DNA from: Thermoanaerobaculia bacterium
GTDB taxonomy: Bacteria; Acidobacteriota; Thermoanaerobaculia; Multivoradales; JAHEKO01
Direction: 5' to 3'
NCBI GenBank assembly: GCA_945787575.1
Contig: CALZKB010000019.1
Location: 1 to 53,530 of the forward strand
DNA: 53,530 nucleotides
Positions 16,557 through 25,166 of the stretch are shown piece after piece. Position numbers and translations under genes: made by a program. Numbering within the stretch: the first letter of the stretch is position 1; each line of letters begins with the position of its first letter. The notes beneath the pieces are model-generated. The model was not told the origin of the DNA. It saw only the letters and a list, made by a program, of their open reading frames with translations, and searched no databases.

Positions 16557-17036
16557 ATGAAGAACAGGCTCAAAGCGCTCGTCCTCTGTCTTCTTGTGGG
16601 GTCCGCGCCGGCCGCGGCGGAGATGGGTTTCTACGGCTGGGGTCCTCGGTTCGGGGCGGCGGAAGATCCTGACCAGTTCCTCATAGGCGTGCATCAAGAC
16701 CTCGGCGAGTTCGTCGAGAACCTACGTTTTCAGCCCAGTTTCGACCTCGGCCTGGGAGACGATTACACCGTCCTGTCCGTTGCGTTGCCGGTGCACTATC
16801 GCTTCGCCCTGGAGACCGCCACGCCCTACTTTGGCGGCGGGCTTCTGCTCCAGTGGGTCGATCGCGACGCCCCGCGCGGACGCGGCGGCTCAGACTTCGA
16901 GATCAGCGGGCTGTTGGCCGCCGGCGTCGAGTGGCGGGTGGGGGAATCCGACGATGTCTTCCTGGAGATCCAGCTCCCCGGCGGCGACGTGCACGACGCC
17001 AAGATCTCGCTGGGCTGGATCTTCCGCGCCCGTTGA
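16557..17036 (+). CDS. Small outer-membrane beta-barrel protein
   Basis: The product has 159 residues. ATG 16557 follows CCGGAGGATCG, giving a good ribosome site. A signal peptide (ALVLCLLVGSAPAAA) is followed by alternating polar/hydrophobic strands typical of an eight-strand barrel, for example YTVLSVALPVHYRFAL and PYFGGGLLLQWVD. The end, AKISLGWIFRAR, lacks the usual terminal aromatic residue. No specific family is recognised. It stands alone between repeat-rich spacers. Confidence 0.75.
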   Translation: MKNRLKALVLCLLVGSAPAAAEMGFYGWGPRFGAAEDPDQFLIGVHQDLGEFVENLRFQPSFDLGLGDDYTVLSVALPVHYRFALETATPYFGGGLLLQWVDRDAPRGRGGSDFEISGLLAAGVEWRVGESDDVFLEIQLPGGDVHDAKISLGWIFRAR

Positions 17037-17658
17037 GCGGGAGCTACGCCCCCGCCAAGAGCGGATGAATCGGCCGGTCCCCCTCGGCGACGCCGCAATT
17101 GAGGTGTCGCGAGGTCCTGAGGAGGTCGAGGTCCTGAGGTGCCTTACGAATGCTGCGCGAATGCTGCGAATAGCCGAGACAATAGCCGAGACCTCAGAGG
17201 CTTACCGGTAGCCGTTTACCTGTCCGAGCGGGCATAGATCTTCTTCTCTCGGAGGAGATCGGGCGGTGTATGAAGGCTTGCGCGGGCCAGGCGGTGAGCG
17301 GCAAGAAGCGCCCGGCAGGTAGAAAGCAGCCGGGAGGGAAGAGCGCCTGTTTGCCGAGCTTGAGATCTTGCGCTGCCCGGCCTCTGGAGGGGAGTCGCCG
17401 ATGTCCCACCGTGTCGCCAAACTGGTTGTATTCAGCCGCGAGAATTGGCTACGATTGAGCTCCTCTTAACCACATTGTCGATCGAGATAACACGAGGCGC
17501 GTCTCACACAGGACACCAGCCGGTAACGCAAGGGGGTCGTGGTGCGCCTGTTCTGGCAGGCTAATCAGTGACCGGCGTGTCATCGTCTAGCAGCAGACGA
17601 TTGTGGCGGCAGTTCGCGCCAACTGACGCTCGAGCCGGGAACAGAAGCGGAGGTGATG
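17037..17658. other. Repeat-rich spacer with short tandem duplications
   Basis: Between 17101 and 17192 three short duplications follow each other: gaggtcctgagg (17111-17122 and 17128-17139), cgaatgctgcg (17147-17157 and 17158-17168) and aatagccgagac (17169-17180 and 17181-17192). The last two are perfect head-to-tail. A possible transposase tail relic lies at 17290-17379. The remainder, including about 200 bp upstream of the next gene, shows nothing else I can name. Confidence 0.75.
17290..17379 (-). pseudogene. Possible relic of a RAYT transposase C-terminus
   Basis: Thirty codons on the minus strand read RAAQDLKLGKQALFPPGCFL then PAGRFLPLTA. The ending LFPPGCFLPAGRF resembles the C-terminus of the transposase relic at 641-1553 (QFPCGAFLPSSRF). 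Nothing else of the gene remains. The match is short, so this is tentative. Confidence 0.35.
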
Positions 17659-18912
17659 ATGTTGAGCCAGAAGACGGTCGCCCTGACCGCGACATACGTC
17701 TCGTTGATAGTCCTCGGGAGCCTGACGCCGGCCGCGTGGGCCCAGAACGCGGCTTTCCAAACGTTCTTCTTCGACGTGTGCGCGGCAAATCCCACCGGCG
17801 CCCTCGGTGCGCGCTGTGCCGAAACCGTGGACGCCGCCGGCAATCTCTCGGGCGACAGCGAGTCCTCGCTCAATCCAGGTCAGTTCCTTGCGGTGAACCA
17901 ATCGGCATTGGCCCGCACCCGGGTGACCGGGAAAGAGGTTCAGGGTCATCTGGAGGAAAAGCGTACCGAGCGCTCCAAGCCTGCTGGCGCTGGCCAGGGC
18001 ACGAGCGTGGACGTTCCGCGCTGGGGCGTATACACGCATGGCGCGTTCGAGTCACTAGAGCGCGCCGCGACGGTTCTCGAGCGCGGCTCGGAGGCCGACT
18101 CGATGGGGGTTCAACTCGGTTTCGACTATCGAGTTTCGGACCGCGCCTTCATCGGCCTTCTGCTGTCGAGCGACAGCACGGACTCCGAGTTCGATCCGGA
18201 CGAGCCTGGCGTCAACTTCACGCCGCCGCCGAACGACGGCGACGGAGCGGTCGACAGCGCCTCGCTCACCTTCTACGCCTCGCGTTATCTGACCGACAAG
18301 GTCTGGCTCGACGGCTCCGTCGGATACGGAGTGTCGGACTACGAGTTCGTGCGCAACGCGGTCTTCCAGGAGAGCGGTCGCATGGTGCCGCAGACGAACG
18401 TCACAGCCAGCGCCGAGACCGACGGCACCGAGGTAACGGCGGGCGCCGGCCTTGGCTACGACACGCAAAAGGGAGGCTATAGCGGCGGCCTCTACGGACG
18501 GCTCAGCTTCGCCCGCACCGAGGTGGACGGCTTTACCGAGACCGACCTCTCGGGCCTGCAGATGGGGGTTGACGACGAGACAGGACGCTCGCTCGTGGCC
18601 ACGCTGGGGTGGCAGGGCAGCTTTGCGGCGAGCACGAGCTGGGGCGTCGTCCTGCCACAGTTCCGGGTCGAGTACGAGCACGAGTTCGAGAACGATGTCG
18701 AGACCGTGACGACGCGCTACCTGCTCGACCCGTCCCGCACCACGTTCCAACTGACCGGTGAGGCACCCGACGAGGACTTCATCAACGTCGCGGCCGGCCT
18801 GGTGATCGTGGCGCCTCGGGGATGGAGCCTCTTCTTCGACTACGAGGTGCTCGCCGAGCATCGGCTCCAGGATCGCGGCCGGCTGACAGTGGGCTTGCGC
18901 AAAGAGCTGTGA
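17659..18912 (+). CDS. Autotransporter-type outer-membrane barrel protein
   Basis: The product has 417 residues. Of three adjacent candidate starts, ATG 17659 has GCGGAGG at the best spacing. A signal peptide ends at AWAQ. A region of about 100 residues follows, containing a short Cys pair and a charged linker. From about residue 120 (WGVYTHGAFESLERA) to the end it matches an autotransporter beta-barrel domain: amphipathic strands alternating with loops, such as GFDYRVSDRAFIGLLLSS, SVGYGVSDYEFVRNAVF and LGYDTQKGGYSGGLYGRLSF. There is almost no passenger domain, so it may be a stand-alone barrel. It ends GRLTVGLRKEL, without terminal Phe. The next gene starts 24 bp downstream, possibly in the same transcript. 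Confidence 0.8.
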   Translation: MLSQKTVALTATYVSLIVLGSLTPAAWAQNAAFQTFFFDVCAANPTGALGARCAETVDAAGNLSGDSESSLNPGQFLAVNQSALARTRVTGKEVQGHLEEKRTERSKPAGAGQGTSVDVPRWGVYTHGAFESLERAATVLERGSEADSMGVQLGFDYRVSDRAFIGLLLSSDSTDSEFDPDEPGVNFTPPPNDGDGAVDSASLTFYASRYLTDKVWLDGSVGYGVSDYEFVRNAVFQESGRMVPQTNVTASAETDGTEVTAGAGLGYDTQKGGYSGGLYGRLSFARTEVDGFTETDLSGLQMGVDDETGRSLVATLGWQGSFAASTSWGVVLPQFRVEYEHEFENDVETVTTRYLLDPSRTTFQLTGEAPDEDFINVAAGLVIVAPRGWSLFFDYEVLAEHRLQDRGRLTVGLRKEL

Positions 18913-18935
18913 GTTACGGGCGCGCGAAGAACCTG

Positions 18936-19952
18936 ATGAGAGCCATCGTGCAAGACCGGTACGGCCCACCCGCAGAGGTCTTGCGGCTCCGCGATATCGA
19001 GACACCGACGGTCGGCGACGGCGAGGTGCTGGTTCGCGTCCGTGCGTCTTGCGTTCACGCGGACGTGTGGCATGAAGTGACAGGGCGGCCATGGGTCCTG
19101 CGACTGATGGGTGGTGGGTTCTCGAGACCGAAGAATCCGGTGCCCGGCACAGACGTGGCGGGGGTGGTCGAGGCGGTCGGCAAGAGCGTCACGGAGTTCA
19201 AGCCCGGTGACGCGGTCTTCGGCGAGACCCACGCCGAGCTCGAGTGGCGAAACGGAGGCGCCTACGCCGAATACGTCTCGGTTCCCGAAGACACGTTGGC
19301 TCTCAAGCCCTCTGAGGTCTCCTTCGAGGAAGCCGCGGCCGTTCCGGCGTCGGGGTTCATCGCCCTGCTCAACCTGCGCGGGAGTGCACGGCTCGAGGCC
19401 GGCAAGAGCGTGCTCGTCAACGGGGCGGGTGGGGGGGTGGGCTCGATTGCCGTACAGTTGGGCAAGGCCCATGGTGCCCGCGTCACGGGCGTCGATCGCG
19501 GCGACAAGCTCGAGATGATCCGCTCGCTGGGCGCGGACCACGTCATCGACTACACCCAGGAGGACTTCACCCGACGGGGCGAGCGCTACGACCTGATCCT
19601 CGACGTCGCCTCGAACCTCTCGCTCACGGCCTGCAAGAGCTCCCTCACCTCCGAGGGCGTGTATCTCGTCATCGGTCACGATCACTTCGGCAAGGCGAAG
19701 GGTCGAGTTCTGGGAAGCGTTCCGCGCATGTTGGGCCTGCTCGTGCTTTCGACCTTCGTCCGTCATCTGCCGACCTCGCAGGGCGAACCGGCTTCGACCA
19801 AGAAAGCGGCCATGGCGCTGTTGGCGGAGCTGCTCGAAGCGGGAAAGCTCACGCCCGTCATCGACCGGACCTATCCGCTCGACGAGGTACCCGACGCCAT
19901 GCTCTTTCTCGAGAGCGGGCGCGCGTGCGGCCGGATCATCGTCGTGCCCTGA
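18936..19952 (+). CDS. MDR-family NAD(P)-dependent oxidoreductase (zinc-free, quinone-oxidoreductase-like)
   Basis: The product has 338 residues, the usual length. The GroES-like N-terminal half (LRLRDIETPTVGDGEVLVRV, then NPVPGTDVAGVVEAVGKSV) and the Rossmann motif VNGAGGGVGSIAVQLGKAHG mark the medium-chain dehydrogenase/reductase superfamily. The catalytic-zinc Cys/His pattern is absent; position CVHADVWH is typical of zinc-free quinone or enone reductases. It is expected to reduce an activated double bond or quinone with NADPH in the cytoplasm; the substrate is unknown. No clear ribosome site precedes ATG 18936. It sits 24 bp after the barrel gene, but no functional link is apparent. Confidence 0.88.
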   Translation: MRAIVQDRYGPPAEVLRLRDIETPTVGDGEVLVRVRASCVHADVWHEVTGRPWVLRLMGGGFSRPKNPVPGTDVAGVVEAVGKSVTEFKPGDAVFGETHAELEWRNGGAYAEYVSVPEDTLALKPSEVSFEEAAAVPASGFIALLNLRGSARLEAGKSVLVNGAGGGVGSIAVQLGKAHGARVTGVDRGDKLEMIRSLGADHVIDYTQEDFTRRGERYDLILDVASNLSLTACKSSLTSEGVYLVIGHDHFGKAKGRVLGSVPRMLGLLVLSTFVRHLPTSQGEPASTKKAAMALLAELLEAGKLTPVIDRTYPLDEVPDAMLFLESGRACGRIIVVP

Positions 19953-19971
19953 CGTGACGCAGCAGGGTCCT

Positions 19972-20042
19972 TCCGATGCGGGGCCCTCCGATGCGGTGCT
20001 GCAGCTAAACGGGTGGTACCGCTTCGGGGTACCGCTTCGGGG
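19972..20042. repeat. Spacer tandem duplications
   Basis: TCCGATGCGG occurs at 19972-19981 and 19987-19996. GGTACCGCTTCGG is duplicated with a 13-bp period at 20015-20042. The unit aaacgggtggtaccgc resembles the GGTGGCACC-core repeats. Confidence 0.75.
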
Positions 20043-20167
20043 CTTCGGGGGGCCCCAGGCGTCCGGGCCGCCGAAGGAGCGCTGGCGGCGCTGACGATCC
20101 GGCGCGTCGGCTCTTCGCGGGCTCGCGGAACTCCGGTCGAGGAATCTCGTTGAACTACACTGGACCC

Positions 20168-21595
20168 ATGAGAATGTTCCACATCCCCCTGTTGCTAGCG
20201 CTCCTGGCACCAGGTACGGCTGTCGCCGAGTCTTTCTTCGACACCCACTTCACCGGAAGCACCTTGCGCTACGACTACTTCCACACCGGCACCGCCGGCG
20301 AGGAGCACATCAGCCTCGACCGGCTGCGGCTCGAGGGCGAGTGGCCCGGTCGCCGCGACCGTCTGACCGACGAGAGCGGGCTCGGCAAGTACCGTTTCTC
20401 GGTGGTCGACGAGGCGAGCCAAGAGGTTCTCTTCTCGGCCGGTTTCTCGAGTATCTACGGCGAGTGGGAGACCACCGGCGCGGCGCGCGGCGGTGCCTGG
20501 CGCACCCTTCACGAGTCGCAGCGCTTCCCGGAACCGCGTAGGCCGGTCGAGCTCGTGCTCGAGAAGCGAACGCCGGACGGCGGCTTTGCTGAGCTCCAGC
20601 GTGAACCGCTCGACCCGGCGAGCCGCTTCGTCGACCGCTCGCCGATCCCGACGCGTGGCAAGGCGTGGCCGATGATCGAGAACGGCCCGCCGGCCGACAA
20701 GGTCGACCTGCTGGTTCTCGGTGACGGCTACACGGCGGACGAACTCGAGGGCTACCACCGCGATGTGCGCAAGGTGATCGACGCCCTGTTCTCGTTTCCG
20801 CCGTTTGCCGACAGGCGCACCGACTTCAACGTCTGGGCCGTCGACGTCGCCTCCGAACGCTCCGGCGTCACCCGCCCGCGCAGCGGTTTTTGGAACACAA
20901 CGCCGGTGGGCCTCACCTACAACGCCTTTGACTCGGAGCGCTACATGCTGTCGTTTGCCAATCGCGAACTGCGTGAACTGGCGGCGCTGGCGCCCTACGA
21001 CGCGCTGATCTTGATCGCCAACAGCGACAAGTACGGCGGTGGTGGGATCTACAACCTCTACTCCACCGCCGCCGCCAAGAGCGCTCAGCTCCCTTACCTC
21101 ATCGTCCACGAGTTCGGCCACGCGTTCGCCAGCCTCGGCGACGAGTACTACACCTCGCAAGTCTCCTACGAGGAGTTCATCACCCCCGGCACGGAGCCAT
21201 CGGAGCCGAACATCACGGCGCTGCTCGACGCCGGGAAAGTCAAATGGGCCGAGCACGCCACGGAGGGCGTCCCCCTGCCCACGCCGTGGAATCAGGACGA
21301 GTACGACGAGGTCTCGCTCGCTTTCCAGGAGGTCCGCGGCGAGTTGCGGGCCTCGGGGGCCAGCGAGGCACGGATGGACGAGTACTTCGCCGAGGTCGCG
21401 GCAACGACCGGTCCGATGCTCGAGGGAGAGGAGCACGCCGGCAAAGTCGGCGCCTTCGAGGGCGCCGCATATCAGGCGAAGGGCCTCTATCGACCCTCGG
21501 TCGACTGCATCATGTTCTCGCGTAACCCGGATCACTACTGCCCGGTCTGCGCCGCGGCCATCGACCGGGTGATCGACCTGCACCTGGGACGCTAG
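20168..21595 (+). CDS. Secreted M64-family metallopeptidase
   Basis: The product has 475 residues from ATG 20168. A signal peptide (PLLLALLAPGTAVA) precedes an N-terminal beta domain (residues 30-150). The catalytic domain holds the M64 signature HEFGHAFASLGDEY (His314, Glu315 and His318, with the downstream Asp/Glu). Other family marks are VDLLVLGDGYTADEL and the C-terminal CIMFSRNPDHYCPVC. M64 includes IgA-cleaving peptidases of gut bacteria, but environmental members have unknown targets, so a general secreted protease is the safe call. It stands alone. No convincing ribosome site is seen; an ATG six codons upstream is possible but would lengthen the positive end of the signal peptide. Confidence 0.88.
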   Translation: MRMFHIPLLLALLAPGTAVAESFFDTHFTGSTLRYDYFHTGTAGEEHISLDRLRLEGEWPGRRDRLTDESGLGKYRFSVVDEASQEVLFSAGFSSIYGEWETTGAARGGAWRTLHESQRFPEPRRPVELVLEKRTPDGGFAELQREPLDPASRFVDRSPIPTRGKAWPMIENGPPADKVDLLVLGDGYTADELEGYHRDVRKVIDALFSFPPFADRRTDFNVWAVDVASERSGVTRPRSGFWNTTPVGLTYNAFDSERYMLSFANRELRELAALAPYDALILIANSDKYGGGGIYNLYSTAAAKSAQLPYLIVHEFGHAFASLGDEYYTSQVSYEEFITPGTEPSEPNITALLDAGKVKWAEHATEGVPLPTPWNQDEYDEVSLAFQEVRGELRASGASEARMDEYFAEVAATTGPMLEGEEHAGKVGAFEGAAYQAKGLYRPSVDCIMFSRNPDHYCPVCAAAIDRVIDLHLGR

Positions 21596-21800
21596 GGACG
21601 GCAGGTCTGCCAAAGATGTGCCCGGACAGGTGCTCGTCGAGATAATTGTCACCGAGCGGCACCTCTTCTAAGGTGCGCAACTTGCCGCCGGCTCAACCCG
21701 AGAGATCGGTGACCTCGAGCTGGACGTAGTCGTCCTCGACGCTCGAGCAAGGACAGATCTCCACTCGATATCGGATCTCGTCACGCGAGATCGGAGAAAA

Positions 21801-21826
21801 GGGTGGCACCTGTCGGGCACCTGTCG
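21801..21826. repeat. GGTGGCACC core with 11-bp tandem duplication
   Basis: Reads aaaagggtggcacctgtcgg and duplicates ggcacctgtcg perfectly at 21805-21815 and 21816-21826. The left part is identical to the element at 1776-1790. It lies in the spacer before the toxin-antitoxin pair. Confidence 0.8.
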
Positions 21827-21995
21827 GGCGGAGCTATCGGGGGCTTCGGAGGGGGGGAGGACAGGAGGCGAATCCGCCCACTGGAAGAGGCTAAACAGGG
21901 GGCATAAAGAGAGGCAGATTGGGTTGTTTCCAGGGGTGCTCCGTGCTAGCGTATCCACCAGCGAGGGCCGGAGACGCCTGGAAGAGGAGCTTGCG

Positions 21996-22436
21996 ATGTC
22001 AACTCAAGCGCAAAGAACACCCGAAGTCGCGCAGAACAAAGCCGAGATCGCTTCGCGGGCGAGAAAGCGAAGAAAAGAGAGCCGGCAGGCGGCTGAGATG
22101 GAAATCTCAGCGACTGCGAAGTACTTGCAGGATCACCTGGGACAGGCTCTGGTGTCGATTCTCGCCGATGTCGCGGATCCCAAGACCGTCGGCCGTTGGG
22201 CCAGGGGCCGCGTGAGCCCCAGCTTCAAGCGAGAGGTTCGCCTTCGCGTGGCCTACGATGCGACAAAGTTGATCGTTGAGTCGCTTGGAGAGTCTACGGC
22301 TCGAGCGTGGTTCCTAGGTTCCAGTCCGTACCTGGACGACGAGTCCCCCGCCATTGTGCTCAGTGAGTCCAAGACATTTCGAGAAGGACGGCAGATCATG
22401 CCGGCGGCACGTTCTTTCTTGGAGGGAGCCTACTGA
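21996..22436 (+). CDS. Xre/MbcA-like antitoxin of a RES-type pair
   Basis: The product has 146 residues. ATG 21996 is preceded by GGAAGAGGAG. A charged, Lys/Arg-rich N-terminus leads to a helix-turn-helix region (LGQALVSILADVADPKTVGR, then WARGRVSPSF). The C-terminal part, ESTARAWFLGSSPYLDD then SPAIVLSE, resembles the toxin-binding DUF2384/MbcA domain. It is followed directly by a RES-domain gene, which defines the system: the antitoxin should bind and block the toxin and repress its own promoter. The stop overlaps a possible CTG start of the toxin. Confidence 0.75.
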   Translation: MSTQAQRTPEVAQNKAEIASRARKRRKESRQAAEMEISATAKYLQDHLGQALVSILADVADPKTVGRWARGRVSPSFKREVRLRVAYDATKLIVESLGESTARAWFLGSSPYLDDESPAIVLSESKTFREGRQIMPAARSFLEGAY

Positions 22437-22450
22437 CGCCTACGGGCAGG

Positions 22451-23101
22451 GTGTGGCGCATCGGCCACAAGAGCGACCCACTCGGGTTCCCCTCCAAGAA
22501 GTACCTATCGGATCCGCGAGCAGGGCGTTTCGACGATCCGATAGGGCATTACCGAACCCTCTACTGCGCTCGCTATCAGATCGTCGCCCTGAGGGAAGTC
22601 CTACAGGGCTTCCGTTACTCCACGGCGACACTCAAGCAACTAGTAGCCAAATACGGGGCTGACAACGTTCCTCCAACTGAGGTTCCCTCAGCCTGGCTCG
22701 AGAGTCGGGTCCTCGCACCGTGCCGAATTCGAACCGCTCTGGGTGCCGAGGAGTTCGCGGAGTACGAGTCGGCTCACACCATGCGGTGGCTGGAGAAGGA
22801 GCTCGCTTCGTTTCTGGATATCCTCGAGGTATCCGGCCTCGACACTTCCGTCTTGCGTGCGAAGAACCGCACCGTGTCGCAAGTCCTCGGACGTTCGCTC
22901 TACCAAGCCAACCACTCCGGCGTCGCCTTCTATTCACGCTTCTCTTCAGCCGCTGCATGCTATGCACTGTTTGAAGGCAAGGCGTGGCTGGAACCAGATG
23001 GGCCACCACGAAGCCTCGGCGGTGACGCCAGACACCTGTTGCTCCAGTGCTGCAGGGAGTTTGGCCTCAAGATCGAGCAGGGCAGGGCCGAGGATCGCTG
23101 A
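22451..23101 (+). CDS. RES-domain toxin (NAD-degrading type)
   Basis: About 216 residues from GTG 22451. The N-terminal VWRIGHKSDP, then GRFDDPIGHYRTLYCA, carries the conserved Arg and Tyr of RES domains, which in characterised members deplete NAD+. The C-terminal residues GVAFYSRFSSAAACYALFEG and then AWLEPDGPP include the conserved Ser/Tyr and charged positions. An alternative CTG start at 22433 would overlap the antitoxin stop (CTGA) and has GGAGGGA at correct spacing, so coupled translation from a weak codon is plausible and would keep toxin output low. It forms an operon with the upstream antitoxin. Confidence 0.78.
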   Translation: MWRIGHKSDPLGFPSKKYLSDPRAGRFDDPIGHYRTLYCARYQIVALREVLQGFRYSTATLKQLVAKYGADNVPPTEVPSAWLESRVLAPCRIRTALGAEEFAEYESAHTMRWLEKELASFLDILEVSGLDTSVLRAKNRTVSQVLGRSLYQANHSGVAFYSRFSSAAACYALFEGKAWLEPDGPPRSLGGDARHLLLQCCREFGLKIEQGRAEDR

Positions 23102-23499
23102 CCTTCGATTCCCGTGGGAATGCCGCGGAGTAGAATCTCGCGGCAAATCGCATGGCGCTTCAGCGTGCGCACTTCAGCGCGCGGCCTGGATGAGGTGTCA
23201 CACGGCCTGGATGAGGTGTCACACGATTCCTGGAGCGTTTCGACGGCGGGCCAGGTCGGCAAGGCTCGGAGTACGCCTTGGCGTGAGCCGGCTGCGGAAA
23301 CGGGCGTTCTAGTGGCACCACGGCACCGATTCATCTCATCTGGCACTCCGGCACCCTACGGCACCCTACGGCACAGGGGGCATCCTGAGCTTCTCTGCTA
23401 CGATCGAGATCACCCTCAGACGGGAACTTGAGTACCGGCGCGTCGTCGGCCCCGGCCCTTCCACCGGTTCTGAAGCTCCAAGGCCGAAGGAGGTACGCG
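23102..23499. other. Repeat-filled spacer after the RES toxin
   Basis: Contains the repeats at 23183-23283 and a tandem gcaccctacg pair at 23351-23370. No gene is recognisable. The last 40 bp hold the ribosome site of the next gene. Confidence 0.7.
23183..23283. repeat. 21-bp tandem duplication leading into dispersed repeat copy B
   Basis: The 21-bp unit beginning ggcctggatgaggtgtcaca is perfectly duplicated at 23183-23203 and 23204-23224. The second copy runs into a 71-bp element (23213-23283) matching 16394-16465: both start GAGGTGTCACAC, contain TTCCTG and AGCGT, and end TACGCCTTGGCG. Confidence 0.8.
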
Positions 23500-24030
23500 A
23501 TGCGCTCACGCATACGCCTCGATCCCGCCGTCTTCCTGCCGCTGCTGGTGCTGCTCCTCGCGGTCCCTGGTTGCCGCTTCGACACCAGCTACATGGCCTT
23601 CGCGGAAGAGGGCTTCCTGGAGCCGGTCGAGTGCCCCCAGGAAGGGGCCGCCGTGATCACCCGACTGGTCAACATGGCTGCGCGGTTCGTCCCCGAGGCG
23701 GGAACGACGGACTACCGCTTGGTCTTCAGCTTCCTGCCGATCGATCCGGTGACGACCGATCCCACTGGCGATCCGGTACGGCACCTCGCCGCGCCGTCTG
23801 GCGCTTCCCAGGGTGACGCGGGGGGTCTCGCATTCTCCTTCTACGCCTGCGTTCTCGAGGGACCCTACGAAGTCACTGCGGTAGCGCTGCGCAGGGACAT
23901 ACCCGACAGCGCTCCGCGCTTCATCGCCGACTGCAACGGCCGAGTCACGGCCATCGGAACGTCGGTGGCCTTCAGCCAGGATCCCGCCGGCGGACCCGTG
24001 ACCGCGGTCCCCTGCCTGGCCGCGCTCTAG
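23500..24030 (+). CDS. Lipoprotein of unknown function
   Basis: The product has 176 residues. GAAGGAGG precedes ATG 23500 at good spacing. The signal sequence ends in a lipobox, LAVPGC (Cys25), so it should be lipid-anchored. The mature part contains VITRLVNMAARFVPEAGTTD and a C-terminal half rich in Pro and small residues, with Cys in FSFYACVLEG, FIADCNG and VPCLAAL. It fits no family I know. It is monocistronic, and the next gene on the same strand lies beyond two decayed minus-strand genes. Confidence 0.75.
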   Translation: MRSRIRLDPAVFLPLLVLLLAVPGCRFDTSYMAFAEEGFLEPVECPQEGAAVITRLVNMAARFVPEAGTTDYRLVFSFLPIDPVTTDPTGDPVRHLAAPSGASQGDAGGLAFSFYACVLEGPYEVTAVALRRDIPDSAPRFIADCNGRVTAIGTSVAFSQDPAGGPVTAVPCLAAL

Positions 24031-24152
24031 CCCTGTCGCTTTTCTGCGTTGGCTCAGCTCATCGAGAGCCCGCCCGAAGAGGCGCCCTCGCGAATTGAGA
24101 CGCGTCGTGAAGTGCCGAAATGAGGTGTCCCCTGCCGGGAGGTACTCCCGAC

Positions 24153-25143
24153 CTACGAAGAGGAAGTCGGCGAAGCCCCGGTATCGACCGGGGTGTAGAC
24201 GCCCGGATGGGCCCAGTCGGTGCGAAAGCTCTCGTCAGGCAAGAGCGGAAGGCGTTGCCCGAAGTAGTGGTTGAGGATCACGCGCATGGCGTTCACCGGA
24301 GTGATCGAGGGGTAGAGCGCCTGATGACCGCCGTCAGGCAGATGGAAGGCGTTCAGGATCGCGAGTCGTGAGTGACGAATGTTGGGGCTGAAGCCACGGG
24401 GCCCGTGATCGCCCAGAATGACGATGATCGGCGGCTCGGACGAACGCCGCAGGATCTCATCGACCGCTTGCTGGACCAGACGACCGATGTAGATCGCCTG
24501 TTCGCGGTAACGGCAGAGCCTGGAGCGTCGCCGAATAGTTCGCGTGGCTCTTCTGCGCCGCGTAGAAACCTCTCTTCTCGAGCGCTGCGCCGAGGCCCTG
24601 CTCGATTCCGAAGTACTCGGCGAGCTCATCGTCGCGACCGTGCCCGTCGAGCACGATCAGGTACATATCCGGGCGCGTCCCAAGCTCTTCGACCGCAACG
24701 GCCTGCTCTGACGGAACCGGAGGAGGTACCCGCATCGTCCGATCTGAGCCCGCGACCGTAATGCTGACGAGCGGCAGCGCGACACCCGCTGCGGCAACGA
24801 GGTCGATCACCCGGTAGATGCCAGTCAACGACCCTTCGGAGCGAAGCAACCAGACAAACAGAAGGGGGAGGCTGACGAGCCAGACGCTGGCTGCGAGGGC
24901 GGCGCCACCAGGCATCGAGGTCGTGGACCAGAACAGAAACGCGACCGCCGACGCGAAGAGTGCGCCACGGCGGACGTCGCGCAAGCCCGCGCTCGCCAGG
25001 GCCCAGACGACGAGGCTCGCTCATCCCGAGAGCACGAGCGAGCGGACCACGTCGGTCGGCGCGATCTCTCCCGCGTTGTGAGCATAAAACCACAGCACCT
25101 GCGTGATCGCGATCGCGACAGGCTGTAGCGGGGCGAGATTCAC
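24153..25143 (-). pseudogene. Decayed membrane sulfatase/alkaline-phosphatase-superfamily gene
   Basis: Translation from GTG 25143 gives 40 residues (ending VVRSLVLSG), then an in-frame TGA at 25023-25021. It continues in the same frame as ASLVVWALASAGLRDVRRGA through several membrane segments to MYLIVLDGHGRDDEL, the metal-binding Asp motif. Just after HANYSATLQA (about 24520) the frame changes and the protein resumes at YREQAIYIGRLVQQAVDEIL, then IVILGDHGPRG, the second metal site. Intact relatives have well over 100 residues between these parts, so a deletion with frameshift removed the core. Two independent lesions make a real pseudogene more likely than a sequencing error. Confidence 0.75.
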
Positions 25144-25166
25144 GAGAGGAGCACCCTAGCGGCAAT

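Noticed and set aside
20195-21652. 485-codon minus-strand frame over the M64 peptidase
   Set aside because: The plus strand carries HEFGHxxxxLxDEY and a signal peptide; the minus frame shows no motif.
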